Notes: a model not told the origin generated them from the sequence alone. 64,000 bases of DNA from Progne subis subis (GCA_022316685.1 JAKJHU010001671.1:1-64000), one strand, 5' to 3'; numbered from the stretch's first letter, positions 30,978-41,188 are shown. Numbers and translations: made by a program.

Positions 30978-31544
30978 TGTGCTGGCTTGAAGGCAAAACC
31001 AGTGAGAGACTCCAAGTCAGAAAAAACAATTTAATAGGAGTGAAAAAAAAAAAAAAAAAAGGTAAAATAAAATAAAATAAAACACATGCAATAGTACAAA
31101 AGATTACTGACAGAGTCAGAATACAACCTGAAACCATGGTGGTAGCAGTCCAGATGAAGTGGTCTTGTTGAAGCAGTGTTCCCGCAGAAAGGTCTGGTAG
31201 CTCTTGTCCTCTGGGAATCCAGTGGGTAAGGCTACCTGTGCTGTCCTAAATCCCAGATTATATCCAGGTGGGAATGCTTGGCTCCTCCCCCTGGGCGGAG
31301 CATCTCACAATGGGCTGATATAATTTTATCAGTCTTGCAATGGATCTTTGATTGCCCATTAAACAGAGATAGCTCCTGGAGGGAGTTATCTATGAGTCAT
31401 GCTGCAGGGCATTGATGGGCCATTAACAGAAGATAGTCTGGAGGGAGGGGGGAAGGGAAACACTGCCCAACCTAGTTTCAACATCTCATGTAGATGGTGA
31501 TAGAATACATACTTTGGGCACATCTTTCATTGTAACCTAGGACA
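30978..31544 (-). repeat. LTR E, 5' LTR of ERV-II
   Basis: 567 bp, TGTCCTAGGTTACAATG...CCAGCACA on the minus strand, followed by the primer-binding site. A TATA-like GGATATAATC lies near 31,258. Related to LTR L, not to the LTR D found at the other end of ERV-II. Confidence 0.8.
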
Positions 31545-32283
31545 GGGACTCCATACAGCTGCTTTCCACTTTCGTTTCATCTTAACGATGCGGCAGGAAC
31601 CATCAGTGAAAAGAGAGTAGCATGTTTCTTCTGCTGGCAATTGGTTGTATGGTGGAGCTTCGTCAGCACGTGTCATTTGTTCCTGCTCCTATTCATCTCT
31701 GAAACTAAAGTTTTCACCTTCCGGCCAGTTTGTAATTATTTCTAAAATCCTAGGGCGGTTCAGGTTTCTAATACGGGCACGCTGTGTAATGAGGGCACTC
31801 CATTTGCTCCATGTGGCATTGGTGGCGTGGTGGGTAGAGGGAACTTTTCCTTTGAACATCCATCCCAGCACTGGTAGTCGAGGTGCCAGCAGGAGTTGTG
31901 TTTCAGTGCTTTCTACCTCTGAGGCAGCTTGAACTCCTTCATAGGCAGTCAAGATTTCCTTCTCTGTTGGAGTATAGTTGGCTTTAGACTCTCGATAGCT
32001 TGGACTCTAGAATTTTAGTGGTTGGCCCCGAGTCTCCCCAGGCACTTTCTGCCAAAGGCTCTAGGACAGACTATGGTTCCTGGCTGCAGAGTAGAGCACG
32101 TTCTTTACTTCTGGTCCTGTCTTGACTGGGCTAAGGGCTACTGCATGAGTGATCTCCTGCTTGATCTGGGCAAAGGCTTATTGCTGTTCAGGGCCCCAGT
32201 GGAAATTGTTCTTTTTGCGGGTGACCAGGTAGAGAGGGCTCACAATCTGGCTGTTCTCAGCAATGTGCATTCTCCAGAAACAA
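31545..32283 (-). pseudogene. ERVL pol fragment
   Basis: A minus-strand piece that runs from RT connection (about 32,280, CTGGAGAATGCACATTGC) to RNase H (31,545, next to LTR E). It aligns with ERV-I 20,560-21,295. Several stops and frame breaks. It is neither continuous with ERV-II nor with the ERVK gag on its right, so both borders are breakpoints. Confidence 0.75.
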
Positions 32284-33119
32284 TTTGTTTTTAAAAGGTT
32301 GTGAAATTATTCACTTTCACATCCAAATTCCTTGTGAGCTTTGCATAAATCTCGAATCGCTCGGTGGGAGAAGGGGTCCCAATCGCCATGGACAACACCC
32401 CCTCTTTTTGACCGTCGATATGTGACCAAGCTGGCGGAAAGCCTGGGATCTGTTTCTGCTTCCAGGTTACGAAAGGGATTCTGGGAAGAAGGAGGGTTAG
32501 ACAAAGAAAGATATTCCTAGTGGCCTGAAGCTGCATGGCCTCCACCATCTTGTGGAACAAAGGGGAAGGATGCTGCATGGTCCCCACCATCTTATCAACC
32601 CCCTGCAAAACCAAAACTGACTTGGGGATCACTAAACTGGGGATTTTAGGCATTCAAATCCTCCACAAAGGTAAAACGAACATGGGATTTACAAACTGGG
32701 AAAGTCGGGAGGTTTGGGGCTGAAAGGGAAGTTTCCCAGGTAGTCTGGCTAGGATTACTCGGGGAGGGGGAATCGGGAATTCGGGGAAAGCCAGGGATAC
32801 TGCAGCTTCCCTGCGCTTGTTTGCGGATTGGTTTCCTCGGAATACCCGAGCTTGGGGAAGGGATTTTGGGGTCAGGGGACACAGAAACTGGGGCAGATTC
32901 ACCAGAGGCTGGCTGCTTCGTCACTTCATTTTGCTTCTGCAAGGCAGACTTAATCTGCAAGATCTAAAGTGCAAAATTTGAAGTTTCTGTGTCCCTAGAG
33001 CAGCCTGATTCAGCTAATTTTCCTCTGGGGATTTGAAGGAACAACCACCACATGAACCTTTTTAACTGTTTCTTTGAAAAACGGGTCCCACCACCATTTA
33101 AGGTTCCGAAAACTTGGTA
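32284..33119 (-). pseudogene. gag: ERVK provirus M3 gag, part downstream of the provirus G insertion
   Basis: On the minus strand a matrix-like stretch (KKQLKRFMWWLFLQ, about 33,075-33,030) runs into a Ser/Pro-rich linker (32,960-32,650). The start of capsid follows, with DWDPFSHRAIRDLCKAHKEF at about 32,385-32,325, a pattern of alpha/beta-type capsid. Frame breaks occur near 32,960 and 32,650. It is cut at 32,283 by the ERVL pol fragment. The missing first codons of this gag lie beyond provirus G at 39,909-39,941. Confidence 0.7.
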
Positions 33120-33125
33120 ATAGAC

Positions 33126-33522
33126 TGTTACCCTGGTTTTTCTGAGTTTTTTATTTAGCCTTTTGAATTTCATAATGGAGTCAGATCTTTTAGCTACTGT
33201 ACAATGTTAGAGCAGTTTTTCTATCTTTCCCACAGATGTAACATAAACAAATACTTTGTTTTTCATTCCTTGTCCTTTGTTTGCATAATTCTAACCTGAA
33301 AAACAACTGTAACTGACAGTTGGTCTGGCCACTGAGGCTGAGGGGTGGAAACCCCAAAAAGCCAGTCTTCTGCCAGACGCACAAATGTATAAAAAGTAAA
33401 GAATAAACAAAGAGGCTGTCTTCCTCCTCTCTCCGCTCTCTCAGCAGGAGCTGGGATCTGGAAGAACCTCTGCTTTGCAAAATATTTGTCTGCGTGTGAC
33501 TGCTTTGTGTGTCTCGGTGACA
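33126..33522 (+). repeat. Provirus G 5' LTR (LTR G)
   Basis: 397 bp, TGTTACCCTGG...CTCGGTGACA. GTATAAAAAGTAAAGAATAAAC near 33,388 combines a TATA-like box and an AATAAA. Three further copies are in the window. Confidence 0.9.
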
Positions 33523-33525
33523 TCT

Positions 33526-33543
33526 GGTGACCCCTAGTGGACG
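33526..33543 (+). other. Provirus G primer-binding site
   Basis: TGGTGACCCCTAGTGGAC starts 3 bases after the LTR. It is unlike the tRNA-Lys-type sites of the other elements; I cannot name the tRNA. Confidence 0.5.
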
Positions 33544-33594
33544 AACGTTTTGGTGAGGTTTTTCCTTCCCCTCTTTGCCTGTTTTGTGTTTATC

Positions 33595-33886
33595 ATGGAG
33601 GATTCCTTAGTTTGGGAACTTTGGGGAGATATCTTGGAGCGGAAGGATGCTCAGATATCCCAAGAGGAGCTTCAGAGTCTATTTGCATGGGGCAGGTGAC
33701 ATGGGTTCTTTCCCACTCCGGGGTCTGTGCTAAGTTGAAGAGAGTGGTATCTCCTGAGGGATTGTATGTTAGACTGCCTTGATATAGAACATGATGAAGA
33801 AATTGCAGAATTATTTTTGCAATGGAAATTATTTGAGAAAGTGGTTTTTAAGTCGACCCCTTACAGCTCGAAGGCTGAAAGCCCCG
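33595..33886 (+). pseudogene. gag: Provirus G gag matrix part
   Basis: An ATG at 33,595 opens 34 codons and meets TGA; the same frame resumes to 33,886 with a helical matrix-like stretch (EIAELFLQWKLFEKV). Solo LTR P then interrupts it. Gag continues at 34,535. Confidence 0.55.
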
Positions 33887-34529
33887 TGTCCTGGGGTGAC
33901 TGTGTATCCCCAATCGTCTGTTGGGTGCAGGGGGGAGGGCAAGCGCAGTTTGTTTTTCCCCAGGAAAACTCTGCTCCTCGGAGTGACCTTGAAGCGGGGG
34001 AGCTGGAACTCGGCAAGACTGAAGAAGCTCTGTTGTTTTTTTTCCCCCAGCAGTTAGTTAGTTTAGTGCTAGCGTAGTTAGACGCTGTAGAATAGCTGAA
34101 GCTTTTTTTTTGCTTTTTTTTTTGCTTTTGCTTTTTTTCCTTTTTTTCCTTTTTTTCTTTTTTTGCCTTCTCCTCGGAATTGTTCCAACCTCTCCGGACT
34201 ACGGACCTGGGGAAGCACCGGGGGCCTCCACAGGGGACCCACCCCACCAAGACCAGCCCTGCACATCTCCTTTTCTCCCAACGCCAGTGGAGACGGAGTG
34301 GTGGAGCACAGTGACAATCTTCAAGAGGAGAGACTTTCTTTAAGTTTGTTATCCCTCTGTAAGCGGCACGAAGCTCTTGTCATCGGGTATTGTGCTGGGA
34401 GTGCTTTGCCTGTTTAATAAACAGGTTTTTTCCACTTCTCTCTGAGGAAGTTTTTTCCCGAACTGGTTGGGGGAGGGGAGGGGGGCCCCTTAGGAGGATT
34501 TCTCCCAAAATCTGCCTGAAACCACTACA
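33887..34529 (+). repeat. Solo LTR P copy 1 with 5-bp TSD CCCCG
   Basis: 643 bp, TGTCCTGGGGTGAC...AACCACTACA, flanked by CCCCG at 33,882-33,886 and 34,530-34,534. Close to the copy at 42,142. It has a T-rich tract at 34,107-34,165 and AATAAA near 34,417. The 5-bp TSD fits ERVL. Lys- or Phe-rich open frames through the T-tract are low complexity. Confidence 0.9.
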
Positions 34530-34534
34530 CCCCG

Positions 34535-36061
34535 TTCCAAAGCGGGACGGAGAGCTGGAAGGAGGCAGGGTCGTTGTGTCAGAAGCAGAATCTGAATTTG
34601 ATCTCCTTTGTGATTTTTCCCCTTCCTCCCCCGTTCCTGCGAGGGGGGATTTCCCCCCCTTGGGTTCCAGCGCTGGTCTCGGGCAGAGGCGGGGCAGAGC
34701 CCCGCCGAGCCCGGGGCCGGTCCAGCCGACCCCCGCTCCACAGGGCAGCTGGAGTGGGGCGGGGCTGCCTCCTCTCCATGCCTTTCTGGCTTTGGTGGGG
34801 GGGGGGCGGCCCGGGAAAGCGGGCTCCTCTTTCGTTTGGCCAGAACTCAGTCGCTGTACATTGCCTCTTTTGTCGCACGACCGTCACGTATCTGATGGAG
34901 TCGGGTGATGTGACGCTGCCCGCTCTGCCGCCCAGCCTGGGTCCAGAGGCGGCTGTACTGGCTGCCTCTGCCCCCGCGCCGCCGCAGGACGATGCCGGAG
35001 GCAGGGCCCTGGTCAGTCCCTCGGCAGGCGCCACCCCCATGCACGGGCTGACAGCTTCGCCCCACTCTGGGGTGGGGGGGGCCGCGGCCTCCCGGGCTCC
35101 CGAGGGACCCCTTATCGGGGGGATTCCGGACACTCCGCCTCCCGCGCCGGCCCCCTGGGCTGCTGGCGATGCTCGCGGGGCGGGAAGAGGCTCTGAGGTG
35201 GCCGGTTCTAATGGGAAGCCAGCAGGGACCGACGCAGCCCCGCCAGGGAAGGAGGCGCGATCTCCGCCTCCGCCTAGATGCGACACGAATTCCCCAGCAG
35301 TTGTGCCAGCCGCAGAGGCATCTGACCGGTCTCCGGCGGCCAGTGCGGGCTCCAGCTCCGCTGCGGATGCGGCGGGCCCAACACCAGCGGCTAGTCCGAC
35401 CCCGCCCCCGCTTCCTGCTGCAAGCGTTACGGCGGCGGCTACGGGCGGCGAGGTGTTTAAGTTCAGCGCGAGTGGGGACACGCCTGGAATGCAGCCAGCC
35501 TTTGATAAGAGCAAAAGTTCCCGTGGTGTTGGCTCTTCGACAACAGCTTGGACGCTCCCCCCTTGTCAGGTGACCGTAAGGCCGAGAGACCGCGGCCAGT
35601 TCTGGGACGAAGTGAAGGCTAAGGTTGAAGGATTGAGTGCTGGTGCGGGACCTGCAGTGCCTGAGGTACAGCCAGTCCCTAGCCGAGTGCCTGCATCTGA
35701 CCCTGTGGCTGCTGCTGTGCAGCCTGCTTGGGTCGTTCCCCAGGGGATGCAACAGCAGCAGTGGGGTGCTCGGACCAGGAAGAAACAGGGCAGAAAGGCA
35801 CTGGAGTCTACGGCTATCTTGTTTTATTGTGCACGATGTGGAAGGCCGAATCACGCTGCAAATGCATGTAAGGCGACAGTGCATGTGAATGGTCAGCCGT
35901 TGGGCAGTTCGGGAAACGCGACGCAGAGCACGAAGGCGAGACGCGTGCCGAAACAAATGTCTCTGCCTCAGCCCCAACCAATGGAGATCTGCTCAGCAGG
36001 CTTGCAGCCAGCACCCGCAGTTCAGCAGGTGTTGATGTCTGCACAGCCGAGTCTGTCGTGA
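34535..36061 (+). pseudogene. gag: Provirus G gag, Pro/Ala-rich part and nucleocapsid
   Basis: It continues from the matrix part, shifts frame in a GC-rich stretch (about 34,600-34,750), and is then open to TGA 36,059-36,061. Residues encoded from 34,650 to 35,450 are mostly Pro, Ala, Gly and Ser. A single CCHC zinc knuckle (CARCGRPNHAANAC) lies at about 35,829-35,870. I see no capsid domain or major homology region between the Pro-rich part and the knuckle, so capsid seems deleted. Just after the knuckle lies a gag-pro slippery site. Confidence 0.7.
35911..35917 (+). promoter_or_regulatory. Gag-pro -1 frameshift site G GGA AAC
   Basis: The heptamer lies in the gag frame (GGA at 35,912 and AAC at 35,915 are gag codons). 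The -1 frame is then open without a stop from 35,917 into dUTPase-protease. GGGAAAC is a known betaretroviral gag-pro slippery sequence. Confidence 0.75.
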
Positions 36062-36714
36062 TTGATTTGGACAAAATACACAAGGTTCCCCTGGATGCCT
36101 TTGGTCCCTTGGGTGATGGCATGAGTGCTTTTCTGATGGGGAGATCCAGTGCCACCATTCAGGGTATCATAGTGCACCTGGGACTGATTGATGCGGATTT
36201 TTCGGGACAGATTCACGCAATGGTCTCCACACCCACCCCCCCTCTGACTATTCCAAAAGGCACACTGATTGCTCAGCTTGTTCCTTTTAAGTCTCCTGTT
36301 TCCAGAACCGAGGACCGGTCGCGAGGAGAGGGTGGCTTGGGCTCTACAGGGCCACCTCAGGTGCGCTGGACTGCTGTCCTGACCAAAGACCGTCCTGAGA
36401 CGCTGTGTACCGTGTCCATGGTTGGTGCCACGCCATCGGAGATTTACCTTTGTGGCCTCCTAGATACGGGGGCTGAAGTGAGCATTCTCTCCCTGGCTGC
36501 TTGGCCCCCGCAGTGGCCTTTGAGCCTGGCAAAGACATCGATCTCGGGCTTAGGAGGAACGAAGCAATGCTACGTGAGCCAGAATCCCATGGCCATCACG
36601 AACCCAGAGGGACAGACAGCCATAATTTGGCCTCATGTTACTGAGATTCCTCAGAACCTCTGGGGAAGGGATGTTTTGGCCGTGCGGGGGGTGCGATTGG
36701 GAACGGATTTTTGA
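35917..36714 (+). CDS. pro: Provirus G dUTPase-protease
   Basis: Reading in the -1 frame from the slippery site, this is open to TGA 36,712-36,714. The first part is a dUTPase-like domain (SAGVDVCTAE, GRSSATIQG, LGLIDADFSGQI, then a TIPKGTLIAQL motif), which in betaretroviruses is fused ahead of protease and hydrolyses dUTP. The aspartic protease follows with catalytic LLDTGAEVSILS (about 36,456-36,490) and a C-terminal region ending near the stop. Length and order are normal for the family; there is no internal stop. Expression needs a ribosomal frameshift from gag. Confidence 0.8.
   Translation, partial: RDAEHEGETRAETNVSASAPTNGDLLSRLAASTRSSAGVDVCTAESVVIDLDKIHKVPLDAFGPLGDGMSAFLMGRSSATIQGIIVHLGLIDADFSGQIHAMVSTPTPPLTIPKGTLIAQLVPFKSPVSRTEDRSRGEGGLGSTGPPQVRWTAVLTKDRPETLCTVSMVGATPSEIYLCGLLDTGAEVSILSLAAWPPQWPLSLAKTSISGLGGTKQCYVSQNPMAITNPEGQTAIIWPHVTEIPQNLWGRDVLAVRGVRLGTDF
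36705..36711 (+). promoter_or_regulatory. Pro-pol -1 frameshift site G GAT TTT
   Basis: The heptamer lies in the protease frame directly before its TGA stop (36,712), and the RT frame is the -1 frame. It fits the X XXY YYZ rule and resembles known pro-pol sites of betaretroviruses. Confidence 0.7.
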
Positions 36715-38150
36715 TTGGGGCCACTGTGATGAAGGGCACAGAGTGTCCCACGCCTCCTTTACGGTGGCTGGTGGACAGACCCATCTGGGAGAACCAGTGG
36801 CACCTCCCTCATGACAAGCTAGTCGGCCTTCATGAACTCGTACAGGAGCAGTTGGATCAGGGGCATTTGGAACCATCTACCAGTCCCTGGAACACTCCTG
36901 TCTTTTGTATCAAAAAGAAGTCTGGGAAATGGAGGTTGCTACAAGACCTCCAAAAGATCAGTGCCGTGATGGAAGGCATGGGAACATTGCAGGCTGGTAT
37001 GCCATCGCCTACCATGCTTCCTGCGGACTGGTCGGTCCTCATCGCGGATCTGAAGGATTGTTTTTTTACGATCCCTTTGCATCCCGATGACAGACCAAAA
37101 TTTGCCTTCACGGTACCAACAATAAACAATGCAGAGCCCGCACAGCGGTATCAATGGAGAGTTCCTCCTCAAGGAATGCGGAATTTGCCAATGTTGTGCC
37201 AATGGTATGTAGCCCGTGCCTTGTCTGGAGTTCGTAAGCAGTTTCCTGAAGCTCACATCTATCATTATATGGACGACATTTTGGTGGCTGCGCCCACCCA
37301 GGATGAGCTGCTGAGGATACAGCCTCAGTTGTTGAATGCTCTGCATTCACATGGACTGCAGGTAGCTCCAGAAAAGGTACAACAACAACCTCCCTGGAAA
37401 TATTTGGGGGTCAAAATTCTGGAACGGACAATCCGTCACCAGGAGGTGCAATTTGTGCAATCGGTGAAGACACTGAATGATGCTCAGAAGCTGGTAGGTG
37501 TTATCACTTGGTTACGTCCTTACTTGGGACTGACCACAGCACAACTGTCTCCCTTGTTTGAATTGTTGAAAGGGGACACTGATTTACAGTCACCTCGTGA
37601 ATTAACCCCTGAGGCACGAAAAGTGCTGGAGGAGGTTCAGCAAGCTGTTTCGGCTTGCCAGGTGTACCGCATTGAACCTTCCATTGATGTCACTGTGTTC
37701 ATTACCACTCCTGATTTACATCCTACAGGTATCATCGGCCAGTGGAATGATGATTGGACTGATCCTCTGCACGTCTTGGAATGGGTCTTCCTGCCTCATC
37801 AGCCACATAAGACGGCGACGGGGCTGTTTGAATTGATTGCGCGCTTGATAATCAAGTGCCGGCAACGCTGTTTGCAATTGATGGGTGCAGATCCCTCAAA
37901 GATCATACTCCCGGTTCAGAGGGAGGAATTTGATTGGAGCTATGCAAACAATGTTTCGCTGCAAAGTGCTCTCGAGGGTTTTTAAGGGCAGATCACTTAT
38001 CATCTGCCTAGCCACAAGCTATTGCAAGTGGCCAAAATTACTCAATTTTCTCTACGACCCAAAAATAGCCAAGAGCCAGTGCAAGGTCCCACCGTCTTCA
38101 CTGATGGTTCGGGCAAAACAGGAAAAGCCATTGTTACCTGGCAGGATTGA
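36711..38150 (+). pseudogene. pol: Provirus G reverse transcriptase and RNase H start
   Basis: RT is open from 36,711 to TAA 37,983-37,985. It has the class II fingers motif (WNTPVFCIKKKSGKWR), the first catalytic Asp in ADLKDCFFTIPL, and the active-site box YMDD near 37,268. The connection follows with WLRPYLGLTTAQLSPLF. After the TAA, RNase H begins (FTDGSGKTGKAIVTW, about 38,095-38,140) and meets a TGA at 38,148-38,150. RT itself appears complete. It copies viral RNA to DNA in the cytoplasm. Confidence 0.8.
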
Positions 38151-39239
38151 TCTGAGTGGCAGGTTTTGGAAGGCCATGAGGATGGGTCAGCCCAACTGGT
38201 TGAACTAAAGGCTGCTGTCATGGCATTTGAGAAATTTTCCCAGGAACCTTTCAATTTGATCACGGACTCCGCCTATGTTGCCGACATCGCACAGCGATTG
38301 GGTTGTTCAGTGTTGAAGGAGGTCAGTAACCCTGCCTTGTTTCATTTACTGAAGGCCCTGTGGTGTGCAATTCAGGCCAGAGTTCATCCATACTACGTTC
38401 TGCATGTACGGAGTCACACTAATTTGCCAGGATTTGTAGCGGAAGGTAACGCAAGGGCTGACAAGTTGGCTAACCCAGTGTGGGTAGCCCCTCAGCCTGA
38501 TGTGCTCGCGCAGGCCAAGGCATCGCATGGGTTTTTCCACCAAAACGCGCATACACTGCAGAAGCAGTTTCAACTGACGGCCACTGAGGCTAGTGAAATT
38601 GTCGAGTCATGTGACGATTGTCATGCCCTTGGTGCGCCATTGCTGGCAGGGGTTAACCCCAGAGGCCTTAAAGCCTTGGAGCTTTGGCAGACCGATGTTA
38701 CCCAGGTCGCTGAGTTCGGCCGGCTCAAGTATGTGCATGTCACGGTGGACAAGTTCTCCTCTGCGATGTGGGCTTCTGCTAACACAGGAGAGAAAGCCTG
38801 TGATGTCATTGCCCACTGGAGGCAGGCCTTTGCTGTTCTTGGCATACCTTCTGCTGTGAAGACCAACAATGGTCCTGCTTATGCCTCGCAGCAGGTATGG
38901 CAGTTCTTACAGTCATGGGGTGTGTCACATAACTTTGGCATCCCTCATTCTCCGACGGGACAGGCGATTGTAGAACACAATCATGGTACACTCAAGCGTG
39001 TTCTTCAGAAGCAGAAACGGGGAATGCAGGGTGAAACCCCACACAGTCGGTTGGCAAAGGCTTTGTACACCATCAATCATCTTACGGTGCCGCAGAACTC
39101 AAATAATCCTGTCATTTTGAACCATCATCTCTCGTTGCAGGCTTTGGACGGTGAGCAACAGCCTCGAGCGAAGGTACGGGTCCGAAATTTAGTCACCAAG
39201 CAATGGGAAGGACCCTATGACCTAATCGCTATGGGGTGA
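38151..39239 (+). pseudogene. pol: Provirus G RNase H end and integrase
   Basis: Open to TGA 39,237-39,239. RNase H continues with LVELKAA and TDSAYVAD. Integrase shows the HHCC zinc site (HGFFHQNAH and CDDC) and the catalytic core with Asp in WQTDVT. The second catalytic position reads Asn (KTNNGPAY, near 38,862), and Glu is present in IVEHNHGTLK. The C-terminal domain ends shortly after WEGPYDLIAMG. The Asn at the second position would be expected to block strand transfer. The present LTR pair and TSD show that integration once worked, so the change may be later. Confidence 0.8.
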
Positions 39240-39506
39240 GGGTATGCATGTGTGTCCACGGACACTGGGACATGCTGGCTACCTTCAAAGTGTGTCCGTC
39301 CTGACCTGTGACCACAGAGGCAGAATTCAGCTGACAGGCAAGGTGGAAGCTGTGATCAACTTGAAAACCACCAAGTGGATGAATCCTCGAGTGATCACTC
39401 TGATGATTCCTCCACAGACAGTGATTGAATTTGTATATATTCCCTTTGTAAAATTGTTCATTTTTCTTTTTCTGTTTTTTCTTTTTTTAATGTTAAAAGG
39501 GTGAGA
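39240..39506 (+). other. Provirus G 3' region with polypurine tract
   Basis: The rest of the integrase C-terminal coding sequence, then an AT-rich stretch. AAAAGGGTGAGA (39,495-39,506) abuts the 3' LTR as polypurine tract. No envelope sequence. Confidence 0.6.
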
Positions 39507-39902
39507 TGTCACCCTGGTTTTTCTGAGTTTTTTATTTAGCCTTTTGAATTTCATAATGGAGTCAGATCTTTTAGTTACTATACAATATTAGAGCAGTTTT
39601 CTACCTTTCCCACAGATGTAACATAAACAAATACTTTGTTTTTCATTCCTTGTCCTTTGTTTGCATAATTCTAACCTGAAAAGCAACTGTAACTGACAGT
39701 TGGTCTGGCCACTGAGGCTGAGGGGTGGAAACCCCAAAAAGCCAGTCTTCTGCCAGACCCACAAATGTATAAAAAGTAAAGAATAAACAAAGAGGCTGTC
39801 TTCCTCCTCTCTCCGCTCTCTCAGCAGGAGCTGGGATCTGGAAGAACCTCTGCTTTGCAAAATATTTGTCTGCGTGTGACTGCTTTGTTTGTCTCCGTGA
39901 CA
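39507..39902 (+). repeat. Provirus G 3' LTR (LTR G)
   Basis: 396 bp, TGTCACCCTGG...CTCCGTGACA. The TSD ATAGAC follows at 39,903-39,908. Confidence 0.9.
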
Positions 39903-39941
39903 ATAGACTTCTTTTTGGGACACAGAAAGCCTTGCACGCAT
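39903..39941 (-). pseudogene. gag: Provirus M3 gag start
   Basis: The minus-strand ATG at 39,941 opens the first 13 or so codons of the ERVK M3 gag, and provirus G then interrupts. The reading resumes at 33,119 past the duplicated ATAGAC. The fragment is too short to identify alone; its position after the LTR F leader supports it. Confidence 0.6.
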
Positions 39942-40556
39942 TTTTGCCTCAGATCTTAAGTTTCTGCGTCACCCACTGCCCGCAACTGCAAAAAACTGAG
40001 AAAAAGCAAAAAAACCACACTGGAGGTCAAACCCAGGAGGAGAAACCTTTCTCTCCCACCCCAGGGACTGTGCAGCCTGAAGGTTAACCCTGAAGGCCAG
40101 CCCTGAAGGCTAGAACCTTCCCCAAAGGGAGAAAGCCATTCCCCGAGTCTTATGGCCTCTGAAAGACTTTCTACTCACCAAACTCCAGTGTAGTGATGAA
40201 AAAAACTTCCCAGCAGGTGTCCTCCGCCTGAAAGTGACTCTTCTGGTGCAAAGAGCTTCTCACTTTTGGTTCCCTGGAGCGCCGGCCACTACATGTAGTC
40301 TGCTTCCTCTGGGAGTAGCCTGCCGGTTGGGACACTTTTTCACAGCAGTCCAGCAGATTTTTTAAGTCCACAGGAACACTGCAGCCTCACTCTGTGGAGT
40401 CCGGTGTCTCAGGGGCTCCACGGCGAACCCCAAACCTGACGTATCTCTCTCTGCCTTGATGTGCCATGTTTTTTGATCTCACCTGTATGCGTCAAGTCCT
40501 TGGCCTTACGTTGCGTGTGCCAGGTTCCTCGGGCCCCGCGTTGGGGGCGTCACATC
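39942..40556 (-). other. Provirus M3 leader and primer-binding site
   Basis: An untranslated leader of about 615 bp on the minus strand. The primer-binding site next to LTR F is TGACGCCCCCAACGCGGGG (40,534-40,552), close to a tRNA-Lys type. GGTGAG at about 40,477 could be a splice donor. Confidence 0.55.
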
Positions 40557-41188
40557 TGTCACTCATCTCTTACAGAGCCGCTGGATCCGTTTTGCCCTGG
40601 CTAGCTCGAGACTGTGACAAGACAGGAAAACTCCCCTAGGTCCTAAAAACTCGGGAGGCAGTGGGGGTTTTTCCCGTTATCACGAGAGAGCGACCCCATC
40701 GACGGCAGAGGAAAGGAGCCAGACTTGATCTGAGGGCGAATCCAAGGTCTTTATTTCAGTCTTTGTTCGGTCCTGTCTGGACCTCTGCCTTAGACTGCAG
40801 CTTGAACCAAATAATGCAGCTGGCCTCGTGTTCTGGGCTTATATGCAGGGGAGGGGCTAAAGGAGGGGACAAACCATCACCCAATGAGGGATAAGGTGGG
40901 AGTGGAACAGGGTTGGAGGGACATTCAAGGAAACCAATGGGGAACCTAAAGGAAGGAACCCCCTCAGCTCTTGCCTTATCATTCGATGTCCTTTACCTGA
41001 ACTCTCCAGAAGCTGGGTGGAACAGTCGAATGGCAGACAGGGCCTGTAGGAGGGGACTGGGAGGAGTGTGGGAGGATGGACAGGGAAAAAGGGCAGGGAC
41101 AAACCTCGGGATATAACATTTCCCAGGAGAACAGGGGAGTACGGAACAAACCATTATAACATAAAACCCAATATCAAAATGAAATACA
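40557..41188 (-). repeat. LTR F copy 2, 5' LTR of provirus M3
   Basis: 632 bp, TGTATTTCATTTTGATATT...GAGTGACA on the minus strand, followed by the primer-binding site. AATAAA lies near 40,754 (minus). The match to 5,739-6,190 covers the start and the promoter region. Confidence 0.75.

Larger units (their letters stand above)
25627..31544 (-). mobile_element. ERV-II, minus-strand ERVL provirus lacking integrase
   Basis: From right to left: LTR E (30,978-31,544), primer-binding site, gag, protease split by a solo LTR C, RT-RNase H, 3' untranslated part, LTR D (25,627-26,307). Integrase is missing: RNase H near 26,470 joins directly to the sequence that follows integrase in other copies. The two LTRs belong to different families and the flanks (CCCAC and GGGAC) do not match, so the element is a mosaic or has a rearranged end. 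Confidence 0.8.
33126..39902 (+). mobile_element. Provirus G, ERVK (beta-like), no envelope
   Basis: A 6,777-bp plus-strand provirus with LTRs of 397 and 396 bp that differ at roughly ten positions by eye. It is flanked by ATAGAC at 33,120-33,125 and 39,903-39,908, a 6-bp TSD as in class II. Order: LTR, primer-binding site, gag (cut by solo LTR P), dUTPase-protease, RT-RNase H, integrase, LTR. The three frames shift by -1 at each junction, as in betaretroviruses. There is no envelope. It interrupts gag of provirus M3, which lies on the minus strand. Confidence 0.9.

Noticed and set aside
33861..34250. Lys-rich small proteins
   Set aside because: They come from the T-rich tract of LTR P read on the minus strand. 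The same occurs at 41,979-42,593 in the second copy.
34579..35977. Two long minus-strand open frames opposite provirus G gag
   Set aside because: The GC-rich coding strand leaves the antisense frames open by composition. They show no family motifs.
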